Source: Pseudomonadota bacterium
GTDB taxonomy: Bacteria; Desulfobacterota; Binatia; Binatales; Binataceae
Length of the DNA: 64,000 bases
Direction of reading: 5' to 3'
NCBI GenBank assembly: GCA_021323945.1
Contig: JAJPKA010000018.1
Span: 619,529-683,528 of the forward strand
In this document: one piece after another, positions 44,018-53,236 of the stretch
Position numbering within the stretch: position 1 is the stretch's first letter
Layout: every line of letters begins with the position of its first letter
Made by a program: the position numbers and the translations under genes
The notes under the pieces: generated by a model
Databases searched by the model: none
Told to the model about the DNA's origin: nothing
The model's input: the letters and a program-made list of their open reading frames with translations, nothing else

Positions 44018-44252
44018 ATTCCGCAAGTCGCGAAGCGCCGAATGGCTCCGCGCCGTCCTGGCGTCTGGGCAATCGAAATAGCCGCGTTGACCCTGGCTAA
44101 AAACCTGCTCTTGGTGTGACGGCTCAAGGGCGGAGCGACAGCGGCTTAGCCACATTGATGCTGTTCCGGACACTCTGGCCTCTTAACCTCGGCTTTGCGC
44201 AATTCTTGACGCCGAGCGTCCGGGTGCAAAAGCGGTACAGGGACGCTTAGCC

Positions 44253-45473
44253 ATGAAAGTGGAACTCCAGGATCCGCTCATCGGCATGGTTGAATTTGTA
44301 CCTACCATTGAACGGTTGCTGTACGGCGTTTCCACTGTCGAAGTTTACCTTGAATCCGAGGTTGAGCGTCTAAACGGCCGCCGCGTGTTAGTTCTCGCGC
44401 CGCGCTCCTTGCAAAGTCAACCCTCCTTACAACGCGTATCGGCAATTCTCGGCAAACGGCTTGCGACGACCTTCTCGGCAGCTTTCGAGCACGTATCGCT
44501 CGACGCCGTAATCCAAGCGGTTGCGGCCGCCCGCCGCTGCAACGCTGACCTGATTGTCGCAGTGGGCGGCGGCAGCGTGATCGACGCGGCCAAAGCGCTG
44601 CGCACCTGCCTGGGAGCGGGCCTGGAGACGCCCGCACGGCTCAGGTCATTCATGGAGCGGCGCGAACCTTTGACCTCGCGCCTCATTCCGCAACTAAGCA
44701 TCCCTACTACTCTTTCGGGGTCTGAATACACGCGAAGCTTTAGCGCCACCGATTTTCAAGCAGGCGTTAAGCTTTCGTACACTGCATCGGCCGTCGCCGG
44801 GAAGGTCATCATCTACGACCCGATGATGACCATGTCTACGCCGATGACTCTATGGTTGAGTTCCGGAGTGATGGCTATCAATCATGCGGTGGAAGTCCTT
44901 TGCAGTTCAGCGCCACACCTGTTCGGTGATGCGATAAAAGTAAGGGCGCTCTCGACCTTGCTGTCCTATCTGCCACGAACGATGCAGAGAGCCAACGATT
45001 TGCAAGCGCGCCTGCACTGTCAGATCGCGAGCTGGCTGGCAGATCACTCACCGCTGCGTACCCCGGCTTTCAAATCGGTCGCAGCGGCGCTTCCCAGCCA
45101 TGCACTGGCGTACGAGCTGGCGGCGCTATGCCGCTTGCCGTACGGACTTATTGCATGTCTGACACTGCCAGCCGCTCTGCGATGGATGGCAGCACGCGAC
45201 GCTGGGGCTGTGACTCGTCAGGCTTGGCTTGCACGGGCATTGACAATAGCTTCGCCCGACTCACCGGACACCACCGCATCCAAGGAGCTCATCGAAGGGC
45301 TCGAAGGCTTGATCAGCCAGCTCGGCCTGCCGTGCAGGTTTAGCGCTGTCAATGTCTCGCGCGAGCACCTCCAGACCGTTGCCAGCCGTTTTGTAGCGCG
45401 TGCCGGGTCGCTCATCGCTGGCGAGCGCGCTACTGAAGACCAGGTGCTTTCTCTGCTGGAAAACGCTCTATGA
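44253..45473 (+). CDS. iron-containing alcohol dehydrogenase family protein, maleylacetate-reductase-like
   Basis: A 406-residue two-domain Fe-ADH family enzyme. The NAD-binding GGGSVIDAAKA is at 105-115 and the family PTTLSGSEYT at 151-160. Of the four metal ligands, the Asp is replaced by Met207 (SGVMAINHAVE), His211 and His283 remain, and the last His is Tyr297 (RLPYGLI). Two missing ligands point away from a classic iron alcohol dehydrogenase and toward the metal-independent maleylacetate reductase branch, or an inactive relative. The start ATG follows AGGGA. No aromatic-ring cleavage genes are nearby, so the substrate is open. Its stop overlaps a small ORF (ATGA). Confidence 0.75.
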   Translation: MKVELQDPLIGMVEFVPTIERLLYGVSTVEVYLESEVERLNGRRVLVLAPRSLQSQPSLQRVSAILGKRLATTFSAAFEHVSLDAVIQAVAAARRCNADLIVAVGGGSVIDAAKALRTCLGAGLETPARLRSFMERREPLTSRLIPQLSIPTTLSGSEYTRSFSATDFQAGVKLSYTASAVAGKVIIYDPMMTMSTPMTLWLSSGVMAINHAVEVLCSSAPHLFGDAIKVRALSTLLSYLPRTMQRANDLQARLHCQIASWLADHSPLRTPAFKSVAAALPSHALAYELAALCRLPYGLIACLTLPAALRWMAARDAGAVTRQAWLARALTIASPDSPDTTASKELIEGLEGLISQLGLPCRFSAVNVSREHLQTVASRFVARAGSLIAGERATEDQVLSLLENAL

Positions 45474-45634
45474 TCGCCGCGCGAAAGTTAATCCACCATG
45501 AGAGATTTTGTCCGTTACCAGGCCCGCCGACAGTGGCATCCGTAGGTTTGCGTTTCTTTGTCGACCGCGACTCGGGTGCTCAGCTATCCTTCCGTCAGAG
45601 GAAAGCTTTCCGCCGCGGTCGCCGATCCGGATGA
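45470..45634 (+). CDS. doubtful small ORF coupled to the Fe-ADH gene
   Basis: A 54-residue ORF whose ATG overlaps the preceding stop (ATGA) and whose stop overlaps the next ATG. The composition is basic and not distinctive. The only support is the pair of overlaps, so it may be chance. Confidence 0.2.
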   Translation: MIAARKLIHHERFCPLPGPPTVASVGLRFFVDRDSGAQLSFRQRKAFRRGRRSG

Positions 45635-46071
45635 ATGCCAAAGGACCGCGATCGCGGGCTCTATTCGGCGCCGCCGTAATGGCGGCTGTGCTCGGCTTAT
45701 CTGGCTGGGCGCTGATAGGGGACAAACTCAAAGAAGTAACGTTTAAGCAATACTTTAAATTTGGGGCGGGCATAATCGCCGAGCGTCATCAACGAATTTC
45801 ACTTAGTGTATACGGTTGGGAGCGCCAGGTGGAGGATCAGAGGCGGCGAGACTGCGGCTTGCCGCCTGGGCCCTCCCAAGAACGGCCATACCAGCTGTTA
45901 ATCTCTCGCCTCTCTTTCCGCGTCAGGCTTGTCTCGCAGGCAAGCCAACACCACTTGCGATATTTTTCGGAATTAGAGTTGCCAATCGTCCGGTTATGCG
46001 GTCTAACTGGCTCGCTAAGCGATGCCGGCAGGGCCGATTTGAGTTGTCGACGCGGGATGGATTTTAACTGA
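45631..46071 (+). CDS. doubtful membrane-anchored hypothetical protein
   Basis: A 146-residue ORF with an N-terminal hydrophobic segment (ALFGAAVMAAVLGLSGWALIG) and then KEVTFKQYFKFGAGII. The rest has no motif and is basic. No ribosome site of note precedes it; coupling to the ORF at 45470 is possible. The opposite strand is also open. Treated as low confidence. Confidence 0.25.
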   Translation: MNAKGPRSRALFGAAVMAAVLGLSGWALIGDKLKEVTFKQYFKFGAGIIAERHQRISLSVYGWERQVEDQRRRDCGLPPGPSQERPYQLLISRLSFRVRLVSQASQHHLRYFSELELPIVRLCGLTGSLSDAGRADLSCRRGMDFN

Positions 46072-46180
46072 ACAGGCAAATCGCTGCCTACACGTCAGAG
46101 CTATCCACCGCTCGCGTCTCTTCTGTGACCCGAGAAGGCCCACAAGCGAGCTCACCTTTGGCTAAATAGTGGAGTCGACA

Positions 46181-46339
46181 ATGACCATGAGCGCTCCGGT
46201 TACTTTGTTCGCGCTAAGCGGTCGCGCTCACCTACCGTTATGGCTCGGCGTCTTCGGCGTCGCTGGATTCGCAGAACAAGCTTCCGAAACGATTACCTTT
46301 TTGGCTCCGCAGGCTTTACCCAACCTGGCGGGGCAATGA
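46181..46339 (+). CDS. possible small membrane peptide 1
   Basis: A 52-residue ORF behind GTGGAG, with hydrophobic stretches (LPLWLGVFGVAGFA and ETITFLAPQALPNL). It overlaps the next small ORF by ATGA. No family was recognised. It faces the convergent cusA gene. Confidence 0.3.
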   Translation: MTMSAPVTLFALSGRAHLPLWLGVFGVAGFAEQASETITFLAPQALPNLAGQ

Positions 46340-46491
46340 ATCTTCTGCTTGGATCCGTACTCATCGCATCATGGATGCTTGCCTTCGCAGTATGGGGAAC
46401 CACGCGGGGGTATGAGGCAACCCAGCCGCCGTGCAGCCACGACTTGATCCTGATGGCGATTTCTGATTTTTCGTGGGACCTTCATGAGTAG
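46336..46491 (+). CDS. possible small membrane peptide 2
   Basis: A 51-residue ORF coupled to the previous one (ATGA). It encodes a single transmembrane helix at the N-terminus (LLLGSVLIASWMLAFAVWG) and a polar tail with one Cys-x-His pair. The spacing and coupling are mild support for translation. It ends 12 bases before the cusA stop on the other strand. Confidence 0.35.
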   Translation: MNLLLGSVLIASWMLAFAVWGTTRGYEATQPPCSHDLILMAISDFSWDLHE

Positions 46492-46502
46492 CCGAATCGG
46501 GC

Positions 46503-49500
46503 TCATGCACGCTCAGGCACATTGGGGCCAGCCGCAGAGCCGGCCGATTGTCCCTGCCCGGTGGTGCGCGCGACGAGCGCTCGCTCTTTCATTAGGGCGA
46601 AGAAGACTGGTACCAGGATGAGCACGTGGATAGTGGACGTCAGCATACCGCCAACTATAGGAGCCGCTATAGGCTTCATTACGTCCGATCCGATACCTGA
46701 CTCCCATAATATCGGTGCGAGACTCAGCATTACCACGCTTACCGTCATCAGTTTGGGCCGCAGACGTTGCACAGCGCCCTCAATGGCGGCGGACTCTATG
46801 TCCTCGTATCGCAGCGGCGCAGCCGCCTGCTTACGGTCCAGCGCCTCGTGAAGGTAGATAACCATCACTACGCCAGTCTCGACTGCTATTCCCAGCAGGG
46901 CAATGTAGCCGACCCAAACCGCCACACTGAAGTTGAATCCCATCAGGTACTGCAGGATTAATCCGCCGGTCATCGCGTAAAGTGTCGGGAACAAAAGGAC
47001 CATCGCTTCGGCGACGGAGCGGAACAGCAGATAAAGCAAAACAAAAATAGCGGTGAATACACACGGCAGGATGACTCTGAGGCGCTTACGCGCCCTGAGC
47101 TGGAATTCATATTCTCCTGACCATCGAACGGAATAGCCGGGCGGCAGATTCAGTCGGCGGTCAAGTATGGCTTGTGCACGCCGGACATAGCCGCCGTAAT
47201 CGGAAGTAGCGAGATCGAGGTAAATATACCCAGTTAGTTGACCGTCCTCGTCGCGGATCATCGATGGTCCGGAGGCGATCCCCAAACGGGCGACTTCGCC
47301 GAGCGGAATCTGCGCGCCGGATGGCGTTGCAATCAATACGCGCCTGAGCGAGTCGAGGTCACTGCGGTAATCTCGCAAATAGCGGACGTTGATTGGGTAG
47401 CGCTCCCGCCCTTCAATCGCGGTGGCGATGTTCTCGCCACCGATCGCAGAGCGGACGACATCTTGCACGTCACCGACCGTCAGCCCGTACTGCGCGGCAA
47501 CCTTGCGGTTAACGTCGATGTCGATGTAGAGGCCTTCTTGCACGCGTTCAGCGAACACCCCGCGGGTTCCGCGAACCGAGCCCAGAATTTCCTCAACCTG
47601 CCTGCCGATGCGTTGAATTTCTTCGAGAGACGGTCCTTGAATTTTCAAGCCGACTGGCGTCTTGATTCCGGTCAGCTCCATGTCGAGCCGATTCCGAACC
47701 GGCATCGTCCAAGAGTTGGACAAGCCCGGAAATGCCAGCTTAGCGTCCATCCGGGCAACAAGGTCCGGGTACGTCAAGCCTGCGGGCCACATGCTCTGGG
47801 GTTTGAGCATGACAGTCGTGTCGTACATGTCGAGTGGAGCATTATCGGTTGCACTGCTCGAACGGCCGACTGTGCCGAAAACGCTCGCGACCTCGGGAAA
47901 ACTTTTGATGATCTGATCCTGCTTCTGCAGCAAATCGCTCGCAGCCCTAATTGAAAGCCCCGGCAGCGCCGTTGGCATATACAGAGCCGAGCCCTCATAC
48001 AACGGTGGCATGAACTGACTGCCGAGCTTCAGTCCAAGCGGAAGCGTTAGAAGCAAAAAAACGAGGTTCACCGCGACCGTGGTTTTGCGATGCCTCAAAC
48101 ACCAGCTGATCACCGGCAGATACAGCGCCTGAAAAAACCGGGTGACAGGGTTGTCCCCCTCCGGTCGAAGCCGGCCACGGATCAGGAGTACCATCAGGAA
48201 GGGCACCACGGTAATGGCCAGGATCGACGAAAATGTGATCGCCAAAGTCTTGGTGTCGGCGAGCGGCCGGAACATCCGTCCTTCCTGGGATTCGAGGAGA
48301 AACACCGGCAGGAACGACACGACAATGATCACAAGTGAGAAAAACAGAGGCCTGCCAACCTGCCTGGCCGCCGCCAGCAGAATTCGCTGCCGCTGAGCCG
48401 CGTCGACGACCGCGCCGTGTTGCGCCGCGAGGCGCTGTTCCTCCGACAGGTGCCGATAACCATTTTCCACCATCACGATCGAGGCATCGACCAGTACCCC
48501 AATCGCCAGCGCCAGTCCGCCCAGCGACATGATGTTCGAGCTCACCTGCAGGTAGTACATCGGAATGAAGGTCGCGAGCACGGCGAGTGGCAGGGTTAGA
48601 ATCGGAATCAAGGCGCAACGCACATGAAACAAAAACACGATGATGACCAGGCTGACGATCGCCGCCTCCTCAACCAGATCATGCTGGAGGGTGCGAATCG
48701 ATTTTCGGATTAGCTCCGATCGGTCGTAGCCCGGGACGATTTCGATGCCAGGCGGGAGGCTCTTTTTCAATTCCGCAATCTTGCGCTTGATGCCGTCGAT
48801 CACATTCAGCGCGTTTTGCCCGTATCGCATCACGACGATGCCGCCTACGCTCTCGCCCTGCCCGTTCCATTCGGCTACGCCCTCCCGAATGTCCGGACCC
48901 AGACTCACTACTCCAAGGTCACGAATCAGCACGGGCGTGCCGTCGCGCTCGGCGACCGGGATATTTTCAAGATCGGCCACCGACTTTATGTAACCCAGCC
49001 CCAGGATATTGTAGGAAGCAGCCGACATTTCGAGTACGCGGCCACCGACCTCGCTGTTGCTCCGCTGGATGCGTTCGATGACCGTGCGGAAAGGAACGCC
49101 CAACGCGAGCAAGCGATTTGGATCGAGCTGGACCTGGTACTGTTTGATGAATCCGCCAATCGTCGCGACCTCGGCCACGCCGGGAACAGTCTCCAGCGCA
49201 TACCGAATATGCCAGTCTTGCAGGCTCCTTAACCGGGCCAGACTGTAGGTGTGACTCCGATCTAACAGCACATACTCGAACACCCATCCGGCCCCGGTCG
49301 CGTCGGGGCCCAGTACCGTCGTTACTCCCGCGGGTAGCTGGGCACTGAGTTGTTGGAGATATTCCAGAACTCGGCTGCGCGCCCAGTACATGTCGGTACC
49401 GTCTTCGAACACAACGAATACGTACGAATCGTTAGGCATAGTTTGGGCGCGCACAGCCTTGACGTGGGGAGCCGCCAGCATCGCGGTGACGATCGGATAA

Positions 49501-49697
49501 GTGACTTGATCCTCGATCAGCGTCGGCGGCTGGCCCATCCACTGGGTGTGGATGATCACTTGCACGTCCGAAATGTCAGGCAGAGCATCAAGCGGAATCC
49601 GGCGCAATGACCAGATTCCAGCCAGCACCAACCCGACAACGCCCAGCGAAACGAGGAAGTGATTTTCGCTGCACCAATCGATCATTCGGTCGATCAT
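46503..49697 (-). CDS. cusA: Cu(I)/Ag(I) RND efflux pump, CusA family
   Basis: A 1064-residue inner-membrane pump. HME-RND features include PLDALPDISDVQVIIHTQWMGQPPTLIEDQ at the N-terminus (split here: PLDALPDISD, QVIIHTQWMGQPP) and TM4 LALAIGVLVDASIVMVEN with the proton-relay Asp/Glu. The CusA signature RLDMELTGIKTPVGLKI holds one of the Met residues of the metal-binding cleft, supporting monovalent copper or silver. It is last in the minus-strand operon tolC-type gene, adaptor, pump: the adaptor stop is 10 bases upstream. The tail is Ala/Gly/Gln-rich. It is clearly distinct from the CzcA-like pump at 24387. Confidence 0.9.
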   Translation of the reverse strand: MIDRMIDWCSENHFLVSLGVVGLVLAGIWSLRRIPLDALPDISDVQVIIHTQWMGQPPTLIEDQVTYPIVTAMLAAPHVKAVRAQTMPNDSYVFVVFEDGTDMYWARSRVLEYLQQLSAQLPAGVTTVLGPDATGAGWVFEYVLLDRSHTYSLARLRSLQDWHIRYALETVPGVAEVATIGGFIKQYQVQLDPNRLLALGVPFRTVIERIQRSNSEVGGRVLEMSAASYNILGLGYIKSVADLENIPVAERDGTPVLIRDLGVVSLGPDIREGVAEWNGQGESVGGIVVMRYGQNALNVIDGIKRKIAELKKSLPPGIEIVPGYDRSELIRKSIRTLQHDLVEEAAIVSLVIIVFLFHVRCALIPILTLPLAVLATFIPMYYLQVSSNIMSLGGLALAIGVLVDASIVMVENGYRHLSEEQRLAAQHGAVVDAAQRQRILLAAARQVGRPLFFSLVIIVVSFLPVFLLESQEGRMFRPLADTKTLAITFSSILAITVVPFLMVLLIRGRLRPEGDNPVTRFFQALYLPVISWCLRHRKTTVAVNLVFLLLTLPLGLKLGSQFMPPLYEGSALYMPTALPGLSIRAASDLLQKQDQIIKSFPEVASVFGTVGRSSSATDNAPLDMYDTTVMLKPQSMWPAGLTYPDLVARMDAKLAFPGLSNSWTMPVRNRLDMELTGIKTPVGLKIQGPSLEEIQRIGRQVEEILGSVRGTRGVFAERVQEGLYIDIDVNRKVAAQYGLTVGDVQDVVRSAIGGENIATAIEGRERYPINVRYLRDYRSDLDSLRRVLIATPSGAQIPLGEVARLGIASGPSMIRDEDGQLTGYIYLDLATSDYGGYVRRAQAILDRRLNLPPGYSVRWSGEYEFQLRARKRLRVILPCVFTAIFVLLYLLFRSVAEAMVLLFPTLYAMTGGLILQYLMGFNFSVAVWVGYIALLGIAVETGVVMVIYLHEALDRKQAAAPLRYEDIESAAIEGAVQRLRPKLMTVSVVMLSLAPILWESGIGSDVMKPIAAPIVGGMLTSTIHVLILVPVFFALMKERALVARTTGQGQSAGSAAGPNVPERA

Positions 49698-49706
49698 CAG
49701 CCGTCC

Positions 49707-51167
49707 TCACATTCCCCCTGTAGCCGATAAGCTGAACTGTTTGCTTGCAAGTGTGCGGCCTTCCTTGCTGGCCACCGCAGTAACCTGCCAGGTGCCACCG
49801 CTTTCCAGCTTCAGCTCGCCTTCGTAAACCCCATTCTTTTGATCCACCAGGTCGATTCGTTCGCGCATCGCCGACATTCCCATCGCCGGCATGGGAGGCA
49901 TATAAAACGTCACCGTCACGGTCGCTCCGCTGATTGGATGACCGTTCGGCTCTCGGAGAGTCACACGCACGCGGTTTTTTCCGCGCGCAGGCGGATTCGG
50001 ACTTGTGAACAATTCGAGAGTGGCGGAAGCTTTCGCCTCGCGCTGAATCGAGCTGGCCATCACGCCGGGAGGGGGCGGAACAAAACTGCCGATCGCGGCT
50101 TGAAGCTGGCTTTCGGAGTCGACCAGAAAGTTTGCCGACGCAACGATTCGCTGGCCCGGAAAAAGACCACCCTCGACTACCACGTCGTCACCGACGCGCG
50201 GACCGAGCTCGACGTACTTGGGAAGCAGATAGCCGTCACCACGGTCAATAAAGGCGACATTGTGCTTACCTGTCCGCAAAACCCCGTTTGCCGGTATAAC
50301 GGTCCGCTCGCCGAGGTTAATTTTGAACCTGACTCGCCCGTACATGCCGGGCTTCAGTCGACCATCACGGTTGTCAAGGGCTATGCGCACTCTGGCCGTC
50401 CGCGTCGCGGAGTCGAGCTGCGGCCAGACGTAATCGACACGACCAACAAAGCTCTTTGTGGGATACGCGTCGACTGAGAAATTAGCCCGCTCCCCCACTC
50501 TGACCGCTGCGATCTCATCCTGAAACACCGCCGCGTAGACCCAGACGGTGGAGAAGTCGGTTATCATGTAAAGCTTCATTTCAGGTTGCACATACATTTT
50601 CGGAAAAGCATTCCGATAGACGACGTAGCCGGAAGCAGGCGAATGAATGGTCAGAACGTTGCGAGGTTCACCACCGCGCGCGAGGCGGGTAAGTTCGGTT
50701 CGCGAAATCCCTAGTAGACGGAGACGTTCCGCGGCGGCCCGGACCAGGGAATCCGCTCCTTCGGAAACACCTTCAATCGTGCTTCCGGCGACCCGATCGC
50801 GGGCATGCAACGCCAGCACGTACTCTTGTTCGGTGCTGGCCAGCTCGGGGCTATAGACGGTAAAGAGCGGCTGACCTCGACGCACGTACTCAAACGTTTG
50901 ATCGACGAACACCCGGTCGATCCAGCCCGCAAAACGGGTCTGCACGTCAGTTTCCAGCTGCTCGTCCGGCTCAACGTTTCCTGTGGTGTCAATTGTTTGG
51001 TAGACTTCGCGGCGCTCTACGCTCGCGAACCTCAAACCAATCAATTGACGACGTTCGGGGGTAAGCTGGATCGCCACACGCTCTGATGTGCGGCCAAGCC
51101 CGGATGACATCTGCAGCGTTCCGAGCGATATAACCATCGGAACCAGCGTAAAAACCCATCGCTTCAT
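49707..51167 (-). CDS. cusB: CusB-like periplasmic adaptor with C-terminal YtkA/FixH-type domain
   Basis: A 486-residue membrane-fusion protein. After a signal anchor (VFTLVPMVISLGTLQ) come the CusB-type start YQTIDTTGNVEPDEQLE, lipoyl halves GWIDRVFVDQTFEYVRRGQPLFTVYSPEL and TIHSPASGYVVYRNAFPKMYVQPEMKLYMI (given as two parts), the beta-barrel VDYVWPQLDSATRTARVRI and the membrane-proximal domain. Residues about 390-480 add an immunoglobulin-like domain of the YtkA/FixH type with the Met-rich strand FYMPPMPAMGMSAM, likely a Cu(I) site. This extra domain is not in E. coli CusB and may replace CusF. The start overlaps the channel gene stop (ATGA). Confidence 0.88.
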   Translation of the reverse strand: MKRWVFTLVPMVISLGTLQMSSGLGRTSERVAIQLTPERRQLIGLRFASVERREVYQTIDTTGNVEPDEQLETDVQTRFAGWIDRVFVDQTFEYVRRGQPLFTVYSPELASTEQEYVLALHARDRVAGSTIEGVSEGADSLVRAAAERLRLLGISRTELTRLARGGEPRNVLTIHSPASGYVVYRNAFPKMYVQPEMKLYMITDFSTVWVYAAVFQDEIAAVRVGERANFSVDAYPTKSFVGRVDYVWPQLDSATRTARVRIALDNRDGRLKPGMYGRVRFKINLGERTVIPANGVLRTGKHNVAFIDRGDGYLLPKYVELGPRVGDDVVVEGGLFPGQRIVASANFLVDSESQLQAAIGSFVPPPPGVMASSIQREAKASATLELFTSPNPPARGKNRVRVTLREPNGHPISGATVTVTFYMPPMPAMGMSAMRERIDLVDQKNGVYEGELKLESGGTWQVTAVASKEGRTLASKQFSLSATGGM

Positions 51168-52468
51168 TGCACTTCACCGATGATTTGTTTGAGTCTGGCC
51201 ACCGCGATTTCATGGTCGGCCAGCTCCCGGTAGTAGCTCTGTTGAAGATTGAGGAGGTCGACGAAGGCGGAAATCACCGTCTGGAAGTCGACCTTCGCGA
51301 CTCGATAGGCGGCCAGCGCTGCCTGCAGCGAACCTTCGGCCTGGGGAATCAGCCCTTGCCTATAGATCCTGAGCACACGCGCTGAAGCTTCGATCGTTAC
51401 AAGCTGCTCCTTTGCAGAGGCCAAGGAGTTGAGTTCCTCCGCACGAGTCCGCGACTGCGCCGCGGCCAAGTCGAGAGCGGCCTGCTCAATTGCTGGAGTC
51501 TGTTTGCGCCAAAAATAAAGCGGTACCCTGGCGCCAATCGTGAGCATGTAATAGTCGCGAAAACCGGGGCCGGTCTTTTCGTACGAGTAACCGAGCGTGA
51601 AATCGGGAATGTAGCTCTTGCGCGCGAGAACGAGAGCTTTCTCGCTGCGTTCTTGCATAGCTTGAGCGACCATCAGATCGGTCGAGTTTTCTTGAACTGC
51701 TCGAGCAAGCCGAGTTTCACTAAGACCGATTTGGGTGGGTTCAATCTCTCTGACCACGATGTCGGGAGAGTCGAGGTCGCGCCCCAGCTCTGCCTTAAGC
51801 TCGGCCTGAAGCTGTCGCATCGCACGATGGTGATGCTCGATCTCATTGAGCATCTGAGTCGCCTCAAGCTGCGCTTTGAGGACGTCCTGCGCCTCGGTCA
51901 GGCCGAGTCGGTAACGCGTCTGCGCAATCCGTTCGACTTGCAGCAGCTCACCGCGGGAGCGCTCAAGCAGGCTCAGTGTTTGGGTCAGGTACGAGAGCTC
52001 GAAGTAAGCTTCACGGACCTTTTCCGCGGCAAGGCGCTGCGCCGCCTCGTACTGATGGTGGCCGATCTCGGCGTCCTGCTCCGCGATCTCAGCCTGGAGC
52101 CGCAGTTTCCCCGGCCCGGGAATATCCTGCGACACGCCAAGACCTGTGTAGTAGAAATCGCTGGTTTCATAGCCAGCCGCAGGCTTTGGACTCCCGACCG
52201 TGAACTCCTGCAATTGAATCTGGGGATCCGGCAGCGTGCGCATCTGCGTAGGGACGTGTCGCAGCGCCTCCCAATGGTTCCTGGCAGCGACAACGCTTGG
52301 GTTGCGTTCCATTGCCTCGCGCACCAACGTATCCAGCTCGGATGAAGCGCCGGGCGGGGGGGAGGTGAGTTGCTGACCGCTCGCCGGGAAAGACATCACA
52401 AGCGCCAGCAAAAACAGAATTAAGCCGAGCGGGCCCGGTTCGGGCGCCAGCCGATTGGTTCTTTCCAT
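51164..52468 (-). CDS. cusC: TolC-family outer-membrane channel, CusC-like
   Basis: A 434-residue outer-membrane component of the Cus system. The signal peptide (LGLILFLLALVMSFPASG) is followed by LDTLVREAMERNPSVVAARNHWEAL, the first OEP repeat; the second repeat contains ALVLARKSYIPDFTLGYSYEKT. The helical hairpins HQYEAAQRLAAEKVREAYFELSYL and ALAAYRVAKVDFQTVISAFVDLLNLQQSYYREL are typical; each is cited only as location, near residues 130 and 385. It is the first clear gene of the operon and overlaps the adaptor by four bases. No lipobox Cys is seen at the signal cleavage site. Confidence 0.87.
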   Translation of the reverse strand: MERTNRLAPEPGPLGLILFLLALVMSFPASGQQLTSPPPGASSELDTLVREAMERNPSVVAARNHWEALRHVPTQMRTLPDPQIQLQEFTVGSPKPAAGYETSDFYYTGLGVSQDIPGPGKLRLQAEIAEQDAEIGHHQYEAAQRLAAEKVREAYFELSYLTQTLSLLERSRGELLQVERIAQTRYRLGLTEAQDVLKAQLEATQMLNEIEHHHRAMRQLQAELKAELGRDLDSPDIVVREIEPTQIGLSETRLARAVQENSTDLMVAQAMQERSEKALVLARKSYIPDFTLGYSYEKTGPGFRDYYMLTIGARVPLYFWRKQTPAIEQAALDLAAAQSRTRAEELNSLASAKEQLVTIEASARVLRIYRQGLIPQAEGSLQAALAAYRVAKVDFQTVISAFVDLLNLQQSYYRELADHEIAVARLKQIIGEVQ

Positions 52469-52609
52469 AGATCGCCATTGAAGTCAGTTGAGTCCTTGCG
52501 CCGAAACCCTCCTTGGCGAGTTTCGGCAGCAGCGAAGCCGGCGCTTATGACCGACCCTGAGCCGGCGTAGCGCACCAGCTTCAACCGGAACGTGCAACTG
52601 TGGTGGCGA

Positions 52610-52954
52610 TCAGATTTGTCGCGAACAGAGCAGAGCGAGTGGGCTGGATCGAGCCTGTGGCTCCAAGCTATGAGCAGACCAGCGGCAGATCATCGCGTTG
52701 GTTGTGCAAAACCGCCGCGCTATCGATCGCGCCTCGGGCAGCCAGCTGACGTTTCCAGTCAGAACCACGGAGCGAAAAATCAGTGCGCGTTCGCTCAACC
52801 GACAGCAATTCTCTCCTGCCCGAAGCGAGCTTGACGGACAATTGCTGGCACAGCAGCCTGCCTGAATCGTTTCGAAGAAGGGGCAAAACGGTCGGCTTCC
52901 GGCAACTTGCAGGAATGCAACTAGAGCAACTAGCAAGGGCGCGAGCGCGCGCAT
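52610..52954 (-). CDS. small Cys-rich exported protein of the Cus operon
   Basis: A 114-residue protein with a short signal peptide (MRALAPLLVALVAFLQVAG) and a mature part rich in cysteine: FCPFFETIQAGCCASNC, then AGENCCRLSE and a further RFCTTNAMIC. Pairs CC and CxxxC spacing suit copper binding in the periplasm. It lies 141 bases upstream of cusC on the same strand and is likely the first gene of the operon. Small Cys/His-rich leaders are common upstream of copper efflux operons; the exact family is not recognised. The ribosome site is weak. Confidence 0.6.
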   Translation of the reverse strand: MRALAPLLVALVAFLQVAGSRPFCPFFETIQAGCCASNCPSSSLRAGENCCRLSERALIFRSVVLTGNVSWLPEARSIARRFCTTNAMICRWSAHSLEPQARSSPLALLCSRQI

Positions 52955-53236
52955 GCAAACGAACCTAGATGATCATCTCAAATCAGGCAAGCCTGTCTAT
53001 CTTATCAATGATGCGAATCGAAAACTTCACCGGCGGCCGTCCGATTGGGGCCGAGCGTCGCTGAGCTGGCGGTGTTTAACGACGGTCCTGATGCCCTGGC
53101 AGCAGGTCGCCGAGTACACTCCAACGTTCGCGAAACGCTCATGCTTGCAAATGATCTTCGCCGCCTGGGGCTGCCAGAATGGCTTTTTAGGGAATTGACG
53201 GCGCGGCCAGAACTCATTAGTTGTTATGAAGGTGAT

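Noticed and set aside
47238..47954. A 238-residue plus-strand frame inside cusA
   Set aside because: Mirror frame of the pump gene with no independent support.
51653..52345. A 230-residue plus-strand frame inside the CusC-like gene
   Set aside because: Antisense to a clear TolC-family gene and without motifs.
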